64,000 nt of DNA from an uncultured Brevibacillus sp. (GCA_946402065.1 CAMIVR010000003.1:17129-81128), one strand, 5' to 3'. Positions 1 to 9,798 are shown, numbered from the stretch's first letter. Made by a program: numbers and translations. Notes: a model not told the origin generated them from the letters alone.

Positions 1-1971
1 TTGGATTTTTTCCCGCTCACCGTCAATTACGAAGAGCGGTTGTATGCAGTAGGTAAAATTCCTGGGGGGTTTATCAAACGGGAAGGGCGTCCGAGCGAAA
101 AGGCGATTCTGGCCAGCCGTCTCATTGACCGCCCGATTCGTCCGCTATTCCCCGAGGGCTTCCGCAATGACGTCCAAATCGTCAACACCGTTCTGTCGGT
201 GGATCAGGACTGCTCGCCGGAAATCGCTGCGATGATTGGAACATCCGCTGCGCTCAGCTATTCGGAAATTCCCTTTAAAGGGCCGATCGCTGGCGTGATC
301 GTCGGCCGCATCGATGGCAAGCTGATCATCAATCCGACCGTGGCCGAGATGGAGAAGAGCGACATCCATTTGACCGTTGCGGGCACGCGCGATGCGATCA
401 ACATGGTTGAGGCAGGCGCGAACGAAGTCCCTGAACAGGTGATGCTGGAAGCGATTATGTACGGCCACAGTGTGATCCAGCAAATCGTAGACTTCCAAAA
501 TCAGATCGTCGCCGAAATCGGCAAAGAAAAAATGCAGGTGGTGCTGCACGAAGTCGATCCGGAAATTAACAAAGCCGTTCGAGACTACGCAGAAGCCAAG
601 CTGAAAGAAGTTATCCGCATTGAGGAGAAGCAAGCGCGTTACGATGCGATTGATGCCGTTAATGCCGAGACGCAGGAGCATTTCGCTGAGGTCTACCCGG
701 AACAGGCCAGCGTTATTGCCGAAATCCTTCACGACATCTTGAAGGAAGAAGTTCGCCGCTTGATCACTCATGAAAAAATTCGTCCGGATGGACGGGCCCT
801 CGACGAGATTCGCCCGATTACATGCGAAGTCGGATTACTGGCGCGTACCCATGGATCAGGACTGTTTACCCGCGGACAAACCCAAGCGCTCAGCGTATGT
901 ACACTCGGTGCGCTGGGGGATGTGCAAATTCTCGATGGACTCGGTCTTGAAGAGTCCAAGCGCTTTATGCACCATTACAATTTCCCGCCGTACAGCGTAG
1001 GGGAAGCGCGTCCGCTGCGCCCGCCAGGCAGACGGGAAATCGGTCACGGAGCATTGGGAGAGCGGGCGATTGAGCCGATCATACCATCAGAAACGGAATT
1101 CCCGTATACGATCCGCCTCGTGTCTGAAGTCATCGAATCCAATGGATCCACTTCGCAGGCTTCGATTTGCGCCAGCGTACTTGCCCTGATGCAAGCAGGG
1201 GTGCCGATCAAAGCACCGGTCGCTGGGATTGCTATGGGTCTGATCATGGACGAAGCCGGCGAGAAATTCTCGATTTTGAGCGACATTCAGGGGATGGAAG
1301 ACCACCTGGGTGATATGGACTTTAAAGTTGCAGGTACGGCGAATGGCGTCACGGCCCTGCAAATGGACATCAAGATTGAAGGGATCAACCGGGAGATTCT
1401 CGAGCAAGCCCTGACGCAAGCGAAGGCCGGCCGGATGTTCATTCTCGGCAAAATGCTGGAAACGATCGCTGAGCCGAGCAAAGAGCTTTCGCCTTATGCG
1501 CCGAAGATTCTCACCATGTTGATCAACCCCGATAAAATTCGCGATGTCATCGGGCCTCAGGGCCGGATTATCAACAAAATTATTGAAGAAACCGGCGTCA
1601 AGATCGATATCGAGCAGGATGGACGGATCTTTATTGCTTCGGTTAGTGCAGAAGCCAACCAGAGAGCAAAACAGATCATTGAAGACCTCGTTCGCGAAGT
1701 CGCCGTTGGGCAAACCTATCTGGGTACGGTCAAACGCGTGGAGAAGTACGGAGCGTTTATCGAGCTGTTCGCAGGAAAAGAAGGGCTGTGCCACATTTCC
1801 CAACTGGCTGAAGAGCGGGTCGCAAAGACGGAGGACGTGGTCCAAATCGGCGATAAAGTAATGGTGAAAGTTACGGAAATTGACGATCAGGGAAGAATTA
1901 ACCTGTCGCGCAAGGCTGTTCTCAAGGAACAGGCTGCTGCCGCCCAGAATGCTGGCGCGAAAGCAGAATAA
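1..1971 (+). CDS. pnp: Polynucleotide phosphorylase, 5' end cut by the window
   Basis: This is the 3' 656 codons of PNPase, the 3'-to-5' phosphorolytic exoribonuclease of the RNA degradosome. The TTG at base 1 is an internal Leu codon, not a start: the family reads [20 protein letters not shown] here, so roughly 50-55 N-terminal residues lie outside the window. Both RNase PH-like domains are visible, with GHGALGERA in the second. A KH domain (IGPQGR near fragment residue 517) and an S1 domain (from about 570) follow, giving the full family architecture. The C-terminus ends in a short Ala-rich tail. An intrinsic terminator follows. In B. subtilis the next gene is also ylxY. Confidence 0.97.
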   Translation: MDFFPLTVNYEERLYAVGKIPGGFIKREGRPSEKAILASRLIDRPIRPLFPEGFRNDVQIVNTVLSVDQDCSPEIAAMIGTSAALSYSEIPFKGPIAGVIVGRIDGKLIINPTVAEMEKSDIHLTVAGTRDAINMVEAGANEVPEQVMLEAIMYGHSVIQQIVDFQNQIVAEIGKEKMQVVLHEVDPEINKAVRDYAEAKLKEVIRIEEKQARYDAIDAVNAETQEHFAEVYPEQASVIAEILHDILKEEVRRLITHEKIRPDGRALDEIRPITCEVGLLARTHGSGLFTRGQTQALSVCTLGALGDVQILDGLGLEESKRFMHHYNFPPYSVGEARPLRPPGRREIGHGALGERAIEPIIPSETEFPYTIRLVSEVIESNGSTSQASICASVLALMQAGVPIKAPVAGIAMGLIMDEAGEKFSILSDIQGMEDHLGDMDFKVAGTANGVTALQMDIKIEGINREILEQALTQAKAGRMFILGKMLETIAEPSKELSPYAPKILTMLINPDKIRDVIGPQGRIINKIIEETGVKIDIEQDGRIFIASVSAEANQRAKQIIEDLVREVAVGQTYLGTVKRVEKYGAFIELFAGKEGLCHISQLAEERVAKTEDVVQIGDKVMVKVTEIDDQGRINLSRKAVLKEQAAAAQNAGAKAE

Positions 1972-2045
1972 GCTGCCGAACACAACTGCATACAAGAGTC
2001 TGTTCGCAATCGCAGAAAGCTGCGGCTGTGAACAAACTCGCAAAC

Positions 2046-2096
2046 AAAAGCTTGGTCACAAGAAGATTTCTTCGTGTAGGCAAGCTTTTTCTTTTT
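2046..2096 (+). terminator. Intrinsic terminator of pnp
   Basis: The outer stem is AAAAGCTTG (2046-2054) with CAAGCTTTT (2081-2089), with a second helix inside (CACAAGAAGA with TTTCTTCGTG). A T-rich tract CTTTTTAC follows. The 1972-2235 gap holds nothing else that I can support. Confidence 0.85.
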
Positions 2097-2235
2097 ACTT
2101 CTATCTTGCCAACTTGTCTCATAGATTGGATTAGTAACCTGGCTTATGGCAAGCTGTGCATGGACGCTTTTTGCGGCGTGTGCCCGGTGAGCCTTGCAAA
2201 CCAGAGGGCCTTGTTGTAAGTAAGGAGGGCTATCC

Positions 2236-3216
2236 ATGAGCAAGATTCGGCACAGGCTGTTGTTTATAGGTGTTTGCTGGCTGGTGGTTCATTTGCTGCT
2301 GCTCGGCTCATTGCCGATTGAACACTTTGTAGACGTCGTGAAACATCGAGCAACAAAAGTAGATCTGCCCCTCAGTGTAGAAGACGAGCTGCTAAGTAAA
2401 ATACAGGAGTGGCGCTCAACGTATGAGGAACCTCCCGTCGATACCGCGATCGATCCGAGCTGGGAAGCAGCGGTACCGGGATATAACGGCAAGCGCATTG
2501 ATGCCGATGCCTCCATTGCCCAAATGAAGTCGACGGGTGTGCATAGCCCTGATCAGCTTATTTTCAAGCAGGTGCCTCCCGCTAAATCGATCGACCAGTT
2601 CAGCACGTATCCGATTTATCGCGGTAATCCGCAAAAGCCGGCGATCAGCTTCATGATCAACGTCGCCTGGGGAAACGAGTATCTCGATTCGATACTCGCC
2701 ACGCTTGATAAATACAACATCAAAACAACCTTTTTCTTTGACGGTTCATGGGTCAAACGCTACCCCGAGGAAGCAAAAAAAATCGCTCAGCGGGGACACG
2801 AAATCGGTAATCATGCGTATTCCCATCCGAATATGGAACATTTGAACGATAGCCAAATTCGCCAAGAGATCGGGAAGACCCAGCAAATTATTCAGAAGAC
2901 GATCGGCACGACTCCCACCCTGTTCGCTCCGCCATCCGGTTCCTTTTCCAAGCGCGTCGTCTCCATTGCCGCTGCTGAATTTCAAATGAAAACGATTCTC
3001 TGGACGGCAGACACGATCGATTGGAAGAATCCTTCCAATGATACGCTGATTCGCCGAATCAACAAGAAAATGGGCAATGGGGTGCTCGTCCTGATGCACC
3101 CGACCAGAGCTACTTCCGAATCGCTCGAAGCCTTGATAAAACAGGCAAAGAAGATGGGATTAACGCCTACAACGGTATCCGAAGTGATCTCCAGCCGACG
3201 TCTGGATATGCCGTAA
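2236..3216 (+). CDS. ylxY: NodB-fold polysaccharide deacetylase-like protein YlxY
   Basis: This is a 326-residue protein with an N-terminal membrane or uncleaved signal segment (about residues 8-25) and a carbohydrate-esterase-4/NodB domain from about residue 134 to 318. The metal-binding H-x3-H type motif is present (GNHAYSHPNM, about 193-202), as are later motifs (FAPPSGSF, VLMHPT). The first catalytic motif, normally TFDDG, reads INVAWGNEY, so the usual Asp pair is lost. YlxY of B. subtilis is known in the same place between pnp and mlpA. The start is ATG 2236 behind AAGGAGGG. The likely location is the outer face of the membrane. Enzyme activity is uncertain; a structural or non-deacetylase role is possible. 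Confidence 0.88.
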   Translation: MSKIRHRLLFIGVCWLVVHLLLLGSLPIEHFVDVVKHRATKVDLPLSVEDELLSKIQEWRSTYEEPPVDTAIDPSWEAAVPGYNGKRIDADASIAQMKSTGVHSPDQLIFKQVPPAKSIDQFSTYPIYRGNPQKPAISFMINVAWGNEYLDSILATLDKYNIKTTFFFDGSWVKRYPEEAKKIAQRGHEIGNHAYSHPNMEHLNDSQIRQEIGKTQQIIQKTIGTTPTLFAPPSGSFSKRVVSIAAAEFQMKTILWTADTIDWKNPSNDTLIRRINKKMGNGVLVLMHPTRATSESLEALIKQAKKMGLTPTTVSEVISSRRLDMP

Positions 3217-3230
3217 GACGGGTGAGAGTG

Positions 3231-3259
3231 TTGAGAAGAACAGCGATTTTTGCTATAGT
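3231..3259 (+). promoter_or_regulatory. Sigma-A promoter of mlpA
   Basis: TTGAGA (3231-3236), a 17-base spacer and TATAGT (3254-3259) with an extended -10 TGC in front. It lies about 90 bases upstream of the mlpA GTG start. Confidence 0.75.
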
Positions 3260-3346
3260 TAATCGTGTTTGTACAAAGGATGAATCGGCAGTGCAACAAA
3301 AGAGGAGCTAGCAGTACGACAGGTTGCAATACTGAGGGGGATACTT

Positions 3347-4603
3347 GTGATTCAACGATATACTTGCGAAAATGGCTTGCGCATCGTAACGGAAAAAATT
3401 CCTTCTGTCCGGTCAGTCGCTCTCGGCATATGGGTAGGGACAGGTTCCAAATTCGAAACAGCAGGAAACAACGGGATTTCACATTTTCTTGAGCATATGT
3501 TCTTCAAAGGCACGACGACGCGCAGCGCCAAGCAAATTGCCGAGGCGTTTGACGAGATCGGCGGCAATGTCAATGCCTTTACATCGAAGGAGTATACGTG
3601 CTACTATGCGCGCATTCTCGATCAACACGCGCCGATCGCGCTTGACGTTCTGGCCGACATGTACTTTCACTCCGTCTTTGACCAGGATGAGCTGGAAAAA
3701 GAAAAAAACGTTGTCATTGAGGAAATCAGCATGTATGAAGATACACCTGACGACCTTGTGCACGACTTGATCGCGCGAGCGTCTTATACAGATCATCCGC
3801 TTGGCTATTCCATTTTGGGCAGTGAAGATGTATTGCGCAGCTTGAAACGCGATGATTTGCTTTCATACATAGACCAAACGTATTTACCATCCAATACAGT
3901 CATTACGGTCGCAGGGAATTTTAGCGACAGCCTGATTCAAGAGATTCAGGCGAAATTCTCTTCCTTCCGGCGCAAGGGCGGTCAGCTTGCACCGACAGTA
4001 CCTAACTTTGCCGCCAATACAGTGATTCATCCCAAGTCTACCGAACAGGCACATCTCTGCCTCTCCCTGCCAGGGTTTGAGGTCGGGCATGAAGAGATCT
4101 ACTCTTTGATCCTCTTGAACAACATTTTAGGCGGCAGCATGAGCTCCCGCTTGTTCCAGGAGATTCGCGAAGAACGCGGCCTGGCCTACTCGGTTTATTC
4201 CTATCACTCGGGTTACAAGGAGACAGGCTCATTTACCATTTACTCAGGCACGGCGACTGAGCAGGTCGGGCAAGTGTTTGATATCGTCACGAATATTCTC
4301 CACGACATCAGCGAGAAGGGCATCACGGACAAGGAGCTGAACAAAGGCAAAGAGCAGCTGAAAGGAAGCCTGATGCTCAGCCTGGAGAGTACGAACAGCC
4401 GAATGAGCAGGCTCGGGAAAAACGAGCTGCTGCTCGAACGCCATCTGACGCTCGATGAAATTACAGCGAAAATTGACAAGGTCAGCCATGAATCCGTACT
4501 CGCGATTGCCCGGCAGCTGTTCCGCTCCAAGCTGGCGATCGCCTTGGTCAGCCCATTGGAACAGGCACCGGCCAACTTCAACAACAGCATCTTGCTGCCT
4601 TAA
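3347..4603 (+). CDS. mlpA: M16 family zinc peptidase MlpA/YmxG
   Basis: This 418-residue protein belongs to the pitrilysin/insulinase (M16) family. The inverted zinc motif HxxEH is intact (HFLEH, residues 45-49), and the downstream zinc-ligand Glu lies in the EKNVVIEEI segment near residue 120. A second, non-catalytic M16 domain occupies the C-terminal half, as in mitochondrial processing peptidase subunits. The start is a GTG behind GAGGGGGA. The gene sits between ylxY and ylmC, as in B. subtilis, where it is called mlpA or ymxG. The cytoplasmic substrate is not evident from the sequence. It has its own promoter and terminator, so it is probably monocistronic. Confidence 0.93.
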   Translation: MIQRYTCENGLRIVTEKIPSVRSVALGIWVGTGSKFETAGNNGISHFLEHMFFKGTTTRSAKQIAEAFDEIGGNVNAFTSKEYTCYYARILDQHAPIALDVLADMYFHSVFDQDELEKEKNVVIEEISMYEDTPDDLVHDLIARASYTDHPLGYSILGSEDVLRSLKRDDLLSYIDQTYLPSNTVITVAGNFSDSLIQEIQAKFSSFRRKGGQLAPTVPNFAANTVIHPKSTEQAHLCLSLPGFEVGHEEIYSLILLNNILGGSMSSRLFQEIREERGLAYSVYSYHSGYKETGSFTIYSGTATEQVGQVFDIVTNILHDISEKGITDKELNKGKEQLKGSLMLSLESTNSRMSRLGKNELLLERHLTLDEITAKIDKVSHESVLAIARQLFRSKLAIALVSPLEQAPANFNNSILLP

Positions 4604-4606
4604 TCA

Positions 4607-4635
4607 TAAAAATCCGGCATAGGCCGGGTTTTTTT
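4607..4635 (+). terminator. Intrinsic terminator of mlpA
   Basis: AAAATCCGGC and GCCGGGTTT form a short-loop stem immediately after the stop codon, followed by seven T residues. Confidence 0.85.
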
Positions 4636-4700
4636 GCGTATAAAGAGGTAAACGGCCAAGCACTTGATTGGTAAACAGCAAATCTGGGAGGAATGCGGCG

Positions 4701-4961
4701 ATGCGGTTAAGCGAACTGGGTGGGAAAGAAATCGTTGATCTTAACAATGGAGAGCGGATGGGAGTAATCAGCCATTCCGATTTGGAGATTAATCCGGAGA
4801 CGGGAGAAATCAATGCCATCATCTTGCCGGAGAGTTCATTCTGGGGCTTTCGCAAGCGAAGACACGACATCGTCATTGCCTGGAAATCTGTTTATAAAAT
4901 CGGTCCAGATATGATCCTGGTTGAGTTTTCACCGAAGAATCAATTGGTCGGTCGGGAGTGA
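4701..4961 (+). CDS. ylmC: YlmC/YmxH family PRC-barrel sporulation protein
   Basis: This 86-residue protein reads MRLSELGGKEIVDLNNGERM and then the hydrophobic barrel pattern of the PRC-barrel YlmC/YmxH family. The start is ATG 4701, because GGGAGGA (4686-4692) sits 8 bases upstream; the in-frame upstream extension has no ribosome site. The gene lies between mlpA and spoVFA in B. subtilis too. Members are annotated as sporulation-associated from genome context, and no biochemical role is established. PRC barrels usually mediate RNA or protein contacts. Confidence 0.88.
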   Translation: MRLSELGGKEIVDLNNGERMGVISHSDLEINPETGEINAIILPESSFWGFRKRRHDIVIAWKSVYKIGPDMILVEFSPKNQLVGRE

Positions 4962-5028
4962 AGGCCGCTGTCACCATACGCAGATGACTGGAATACGATG
5001 GATGTAGATCGGAAGTTTTGAAAAACCT

Positions 5029-5058
5029 TTGCCTTTCGAGGTTTTAATGCAGTAAAAT
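5029..5058 (+). promoter_or_regulatory. Candidate promoter of spoVFA operon
   Basis: TTGCCT (5029-5034), 18 bases and TAAAAT (5053-5058) resemble a sigma-A promoter just upstream of spoVFA. In B. subtilis the operon is read by the mother-cell factor sigma-K. I could not find a convincing CATAnnnTA element with a matching -35 here, so this call is weak. Confidence 0.35.
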
Positions 5059-5079
5059 GTGTGGAAAGGGGAACGCAGC

Positions 5080-5982
5080 ATGCTTACGGGAATACATGTT
5101 GCTTTCATTGGTGGGGACGCCCGGCAGATTGAAGTCATCAAGCGCTGCATTCAACTTGATGCGATTGTTACCTTGATCGGCTTCGAAAATCTCGAGAGCG
5201 TCTTTACGGGAGCAACCAAAAAGCCTTTAACATGCGATGTGTTAAAAGACGTAGACGCACTTGTTCTGCCTATAGTGGGTACAGATGATAAAGGTTTCAT
5301 TGAGAGTATCTTCAGCTCAAAGCCTCTGCAGTTGCTCGAAGAACATGCACTTGCCTTGAAAAAAGATTGCGTCATCTATACAGGTATGGCGAAATCGTAT
5401 TTAAAGGCACTCCTAGCCAAGCACCAACTTTCTCTGGTGGAACTTTTAAACAGGGATGATGTAGCTATCTACAACTCAATCCCGACGACAGAAGGCGCCT
5501 TGATGATGGCGATCCAAAATACGGATATCACCATCCACGGCGCACAAATTATTGTACTTGGCTTCGGCAGGGTCGGTATGTCGCTGGCTCGGGCGCTGTA
5601 TGCACTGGGAGCACGCGTCAGAGTCGGAGTGAAGCGTCCGGAACACATAGCACGTATATTCGAAATGGGAATGCAGCCATTTCATCTCGACGATTTGAAG
5701 CAGCAAGTTGCCAATGTCGACATTCTTTTTAACACGATTCCGCATCTCCTTGTGACAGCAGAAATAATCGCACAAATGCCTCAAAGCGCACTAATCATTG
5801 ATTTAGCCTCAAAGCCTGGAGGCGTTGATTTCCGTTTCGCCGAAAAACGCGGAATGAAAGCCTTGCTGGCTCCCTCGCTACCTGGAATCGTCGCACCGAA
5901 GACGGCCGGACAGTTGATCGCCAATACACTGTCGCGTCTGATTGCAGATCAAACCAGCGAGCGGAGGAATCAAGATGAGTGA
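5080..5982 (+). CDS. spoVFA: Dipicolinate synthase subunit A
   Basis: This 300-residue protein (B. subtilis 297) is a Rossmann-fold NAD(P)H-dependent oxidoreductase subunit of dipicolinate synthase. The enzyme oxidises the 4-hydroxy-tetrahydrodipicolinate formed by DapA to dipicolinic acid, the Ca-chelating spore core solute. The nucleotide-binding signature GFGRVG occurs near residue 162, in a segment reading IVLGFGRVGMSLARALY. Start ATG 5080 follows GGAAAGGGGAACG; the longer GTG-started frame has no ribosome site. Its last 8 bases overlap spoVFB, so the two subunits are translationally coupled. It acts in the mother cell during late sporulation. Confidence 0.96.
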   Translation: MLTGIHVAFIGGDARQIEVIKRCIQLDAIVTLIGFENLESVFTGATKKPLTCDVLKDVDALVLPIVGTDDKGFIESIFSSKPLQLLEEHALALKKDCVIYTGMAKSYLKALLAKHQLSLVELLNRDDVAIYNSIPTTEGALMMAIQNTDITIHGAQIIVLGFGRVGMSLARALYALGARVRVGVKRPEHIARIFEMGMQPFHLDDLKQQVANVDILFNTIPHLLVTAEIIAQMPQSALIIDLASKPGGVDFRFAEKRGMKALLAPSLPGIVAPKTAGQLIANTLSRLIADQTSERRNQDE

Positions 5983-6571
5983 CATCAGGGGAAAGACAAT
6001 CGGATTTGGTTTATCTGGCTCTCATTGCACATTTGAAGAAACGATGCCGCAAATCAAGCGTCTGGTTGATGCCGGCGCAAGAGTGATTCCGGTGGCAACC
6101 AATACGGTGATGACGACGGATACGCGATTTGGCACGTCAGCAGGCTGGCAGCAGCAATTGCAAGAGATTACCGGGGAAAAGATCATCTCGACCATTCCGG
6201 AAGCGGAGCCACTTGGACCTTCCAAGCTGTTCGATGTGATGGTGATTGCTCCCTGCACAGGCAATACGACCAGTCGATTGGCCAACGCCATTACAGATAG
6301 TGCCGTATTGATGGCGGCAAAGGCAACGATGCGCAATTTGCGTCCAGTCGTCCTGGCGATTTCGACGAACGACGGATTAGGGCTTAATGCAGCGAATATC
6401 GCAAAGCTTTTGGCAGCTAAGAATATTTTCTTCGTTCCGTTTGGGCAGGATGCACCAGATAAAAAACCCAATTCCCTCGTCGCACGCATGGAATTGCTTA
6501 AGGAAACATGCGAAGCGGCGCTCGATGGCAGGCAGTTACAACCCTTACTTATAGAGAGGTTTAACTACTAA
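5975..6571 (+). CDS. spoVFB: Dipicolinate synthase subunit B
   Basis: This 198-residue flavoprotein-fold protein (B. subtilis SpoVFB 200) is the partner of SpoVFA in dipicolinate synthesis. It has the family opening GKTIGFGLSGSHCTFEE and the flavodoxin-like core VMVIAPCTGNTTSRLANAI. Start ATG 5975 is preceded by CGGAGG and overlaps the end of spoVFA by 8 bases. It is followed after 35 bases by asd, so the DPA genes join the DAP/lysine genes, which make the shared precursor, as in B. subtilis. Confidence 0.96.
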   Translation: MSDIRGKTIGFGLSGSHCTFEETMPQIKRLVDAGARVIPVATNTVMTTDTRFGTSAGWQQQLQEITGEKIISTIPEAEPLGPSKLFDVMVIAPCTGNTTSRLANAITDSAVLMAAKATMRNLRPVVLAISTNDGLGLNAANIAKLLAAKNIFFVPFGQDAPDKKPNSLVARMELLKETCEAALDGRQLQPLLIERFNY

Positions 6572-6606
6572 TTATTGCTTACACGTGATAGGAGGAGACT
6601 TTAAAG

Positions 6607-7647
6607 ATGGAGAACCAGAAAAAGGTAAATGTTGCCGTCGTTGGGGCGACAGGAGCAGTAGGACAACAAATGATTGCGTTATTGGAACAGCGGGACTTTC
6701 CCATCAACCAGCTCAAATTGCTTGCTTCCGGGCGCTCGGCAGGTAAACGAGTTCCCTTCAAGGGACAAGAGGTTGTCATTGAAGAGGCTACGCCGGAGAG
6801 CTTTGCCGGGGTAGATTACGCGTTGTTTAGCGCAGGCGGAGCAATCAGTAAAGAGTTGGCGCCACACGCTGTATCGCATGGTGCAGTCGTGATCGACAAT
6901 ACGAGTGCTTATCGGATGGATCCGAACGTACCGCTTGTCGTTCCGGAAGTAAATATGGAGGCTGCGTTCAAGCACAATGGAATCATTGCCAATCCAAACT
7001 GCTCGACCATTCAAATGGTTGCCGCTTTAAAGCCCTTGTATGACCGTTATGGCATTGACCGGATTATTGTCTCGACCTATCAGGCGGTATCTGGAGCCGG
7101 TGCTTCGGCGATTCAGGAATTGCAACAGCAAAGCCGTGACGTATTGGATGGAAAGCCGGCTGAAGCCAAAATTTTGCCTGTTGGCAAGCTGCCGGTCCAT
7201 CATCAAATCGCTTTTAATGCCATTCCACAAATCGACGTATTTACGGACAACGGTTTTACGTATGAAGAAATGAAGATGGTCAATGAAACGAAAAAAATCT
7301 TTGGCGATGACACAGTCAATGTATCGGCTACATGTGTACGCATTCCTGTTGTCTACGGCCATAGTGAATCTGTATATATTGAGCTCAAATCCGATTATGA
7401 GCTGGATGAAGTAAAACGATTGCTGGGAGACGCTCCGGGTGTCGTATTGGTGGACACCCCCGAAGAGCAGAAGTATCCACTCGCTACTGATTCTGCAGGC
7501 AAGCTGGATGTATTTGTAGGACGTGTACGTCGCGACCTGCATCATCCGCGCGGCTTGCACATGTGGATTGTCTCTGACAATTTGCTCAAGGGCGCCGCGT
7601 GGAATACAGTACAAATTGCGGAGGAGCTAATCAAAGCTAATCAATAG
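6607..7647 (+). CDS. asd: Aspartate-semialdehyde dehydrogenase
   Basis: This 346-residue NADP-dependent enzyme converts aspartyl-4-phosphate to aspartate semialdehyde, the branch point to DAP, lysine, threonine and methionine. It starts with the Rossmann motif VVGATGAVGQQM. The active-site Cys is at residue 132 in NPNCST, and the substrate-binding QAVSGAGA segment follows. The C-terminal acid-base His region is in VRRDLHHPRGLHMW. The start is ATG behind AGGAGGAG. It is followed 12 bases later by dapG, so it is co-transcribed. Confidence 0.98.
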   Translation: MENQKKVNVAVVGATGAVGQQMIALLEQRDFPINQLKLLASGRSAGKRVPFKGQEVVIEEATPESFAGVDYALFSAGGAISKELAPHAVSHGAVVIDNTSAYRMDPNVPLVVPEVNMEAAFKHNGIIANPNCSTIQMVAALKPLYDRYGIDRIIVSTYQAVSGAGASAIQELQQQSRDVLDGKPAEAKILPVGKLPVHHQIAFNAIPQIDVFTDNGFTYEEMKMVNETKKIFGDDTVNVSATCVRIPVVYGHSESVYIELKSDYELDEVKRLLGDAPGVVLVDTPEEQKYPLATDSAGKLDVFVGRVRRDLHHPRGLHMWIVSDNLLKGAAWNTVQIAEELIKANQ

Positions 7648-7659
7648 GAGAGAGGCTCA

Positions 7660-8880
7660 ATGAGAATTCTCGTCCAAAAGTTCGGCGGTTCCTCGCTTTC
7701 AACACAAGAGTTTCGCTACCGGGCTATTTATCATATCGAAAAGGCGCTTGCCGAAGGGTATTCGCTCGTTGTCGTCGTCTCGGCAATGGGGCGAAGCGGC
7801 GATCCTTACGCGACGGATACGTTGCTTGACCTGATTCGTTCGAACAGTGACCATTTGCCAAAACGCGAGACGGATATGCTGCTGCACACAGGCGAAATTA
7901 TTTCTGCCTGTGTGTTATGCAGTATGCTGCAGGAACGCGGAATCATCTCAACAGTCCTGTCGGGTGGGCAAGCAAATATCATTACGACTGATGATTTCAC
8001 AAACGCGCAAATTCTCTCCATTGAAGGACAGAGGATCAAACAAGAACTAGGAGCAGGGAAAGTCGTGATTGTGCCCGGTTTTCAAGGCCGAACGGAAAAC
8101 TGGGAGATTACCACATTGGGCCGCGGCGGCAGTGACACGACGGCGACAGCGCTTGGCGTTGCACTGCAGGCGGAGATGGTCGATATTTTTACGGATGTCA
8201 ACGGCATTATGACAGCTGATCCGCGGCTTGTTTCCGAGGCGAGACAGCTTGATGCCGTGACGTATACAGAGATTTGCAACATGGCGCATCTCGGTGCAAA
8301 AGTCATCCATCCCCGTGCGGTAGAAATCGCGATGCAAACGAATGTTCCGATTCGCGTCAGGTCGACGTTTTCAGACGATCCTGGAACGCTGGTGACCAGC
8401 CTGACCGAAATGAGCAGCAAGCAAGCGAATGTAACCGATCGACTGGTAGTCGGCATTGCCCACGTTTCCAGTATTACACAAATTAAGGTGCAGGCAAAAG
8501 AAGGACAATACGATACACAGATGGTCTTCAAAGCAATGGCCAACCACGGGATCAGCGTCGACTTTATCGATGTCAATCCGTCAGGGGTGGCTTATACCGT
8601 ACATGATCAAATGGCAAGTCGCGCTGGCGGCATTCTCACAGAAATGGGATATGAACCGCAGCTCATGCATCATTGCGCAAAGGTTTCAGTAATCGGGGCG
8701 GGAATTGCCGGAGTCCCCGGTGTTATGGCACAAATCGTCGAAGCGTTAACGACTGAAGATATCCAGATTCTCCAGTCGGCCGACTCGCATACGACGATTT
8801 GGGTGCTCGTGCCAGAGGTTGATATGGTCAGAGCAGTCAGAGCCTTGCACCAACAATTCCAATTGCATCTTTCCCGCTAA
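7660..8880 (+). CDS. dapG: Aspartokinase I, DAP-sensitive type
   Basis: This 406-residue aspartate kinase (B. subtilis DapG 404) phosphorylates aspartate, the first step of the DAP/lysine pathway. The N-terminal kinase motif KFGGSSL is at residues 7-13, and GRGGSDTTA lies in the nucleotide/aspartate site. The last about 140 residues form two ACT domains for allosteric control. In B. subtilis this isozyme is inhibited by meso-DAP and serves spore and wall precursors; that specificity is inferred from position next to spoVF, asd and dapA. No lysine riboswitch or other leader precedes it. The start is ATG behind AGGAGAGAGG. Confidence 0.96.
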   Translation: MRILVQKFGGSSLSTQEFRYRAIYHIEKALAEGYSLVVVVSAMGRSGDPYATDTLLDLIRSNSDHLPKRETDMLLHTGEIISACVLCSMLQERGIISTVLSGGQANIITTDDFTNAQILSIEGQRIKQELGAGKVVIVPGFQGRTENWEITTLGRGGSDTTATALGVALQAEMVDIFTDVNGIMTADPRLVSEARQLDAVTYTEICNMAHLGAKVIHPRAVEIAMQTNVPIRVRSTFSDDPGTLVTSLTEMSSKQANVTDRLVVGIAHVSSITQIKVQAKEGQYDTQMVFKAMANHGISVDFIDVNPSGVAYTVHDQMASRAGGILTEMGYEPQLMHHCAKVSVIGAGIAGVPGVMAQIVEALTTEDIQILQSADSHTTIWVLVPEVDMVRAVRALHQQFQLHLSR

Positions 8881-8914
8881 ATCCACCCGAACAGAGAAGG
8901 GACTGATTGAGACA

Positions 8915-9781
8915 GTGGCACGATTTGGTCGGTTGGTAACTGCCATGGTTACACCATTTGACGAAAATTTGAACGTCGATATGGGAAGAACGGAGCAGCT
9001 TATTGACCATCTCCTTGCAACGGGGACAGAGGCGCTTGTTGTCAGCGGGACAACGGGCGAATCTCCGACACTTAGTCCGGAAGAGAAATTGCAATTATTT
9101 CAACACGTCGTCCGTTACGCCAAAGGGCGTTGCCAAGTGATCGCCGGCACGGGCAGCAATAACACGGCATCCACCATTTCGTTGACAAAAGCGGCGGAAG
9201 CGACAGGCGTAGACGGGATCATGCTGGTGTCGCCGTACTACAGCCGCACATCGCAAGAAGGATTGTACCAGCATTTCCGTACAGTCGCGGAGTCAACCAA
9301 GCTTCCTGTCATGCTGTACAACGTTCCAGGCCGGACAGCGGTCAATATGACAGCCGAAACGACGCTGCGCCTGGCTGAATTGCCCAATGTCGTGTGCGTG
9401 AAAGAAGCATCAGGCAATCTCTCGCAAATGGCGAAGATCATCGAGCATGCGCCGCAAGGGTTTGAGCTGTACAGCGGCGATGACGGACTGACGCTCCCCG
9501 TGCTTTCCATCGGCGGGGTTGGTCTCGTCAGCGTAGCGAGCCACGTGGTAGGGTCAGAGCTGGCGGAAATGATCCATGCATTTTTTGCTCAAGATACAAA
9601 GCGAGCTGCAGATTTACATCGCAAGCTGCTGCCGGTCTTTGAAGGGCTGTTTGCTTACCCAAGCCCGACGCCGACAAAGACTGCTCTGGAAAAATTGGGT
9701 GTTCCGGTTGGTGGCGTACGCCTTCCGCTGGTAGACTTGAATCAAGAAGAGCGTGAGTTTGTGTACAGTCTGTTGAAATAA
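8915..9781 (+). CDS. dapA: 4-hydroxy-tetrahydrodipicolinate synthase
   Basis: This 288-residue class I aldolase condenses pyruvate with aspartate semialdehyde. The Schiff-base Lys is residue 163 in VKEASGN, and the catalytic Tyr is residue 135 in MLYNVPGRT. The GTTGES signature is near residue 45. The start is GTG 8915; the only purine-rich site (AGAGAAGG) is about 14 bases upstream, a rather long spacing, so weak initiation or coupling to dapG (34 bases away) is possible. The product feeds both DAP (DapB) and DPA (SpoVFAB). A terminator follows, ending the spoVFA-dapA unit. Confidence 0.96.
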   Translation: MARFGRLVTAMVTPFDENLNVDMGRTEQLIDHLLATGTEALVVSGTTGESPTLSPEEKLQLFQHVVRYAKGRCQVIAGTGSNNTASTISLTKAAEATGVDGIMLVSPYYSRTSQEGLYQHFRTVAESTKLPVMLYNVPGRTAVNMTAETTLRLAELPNVVCVKEASGNLSQMAKIIEHAPQGFELYSGDDGLTLPVLSIGGVGLVSVASHVVGSELAEMIHAFFAQDTKRAADLHRKLLPVFEGLFAYPSPTPTKTALEKLGVPVGGVRLPLVDLNQEEREFVYSLLK

Positions 9782-9798
9782 ATCGAGCGACGAAGAAT

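Noticed and set aside
4962..5079. Sigma-K promoter for spoVFA
   Set aside because: CATACG at about 4976 resembles a -10, but no matching -35 at the right distance was found, so it was not called.
6572..7660. Lysine riboswitch near asd or dapG
   Set aside because: The gaps are 35 and 12 bases, too short for an L-box, and no part of the fold is present.
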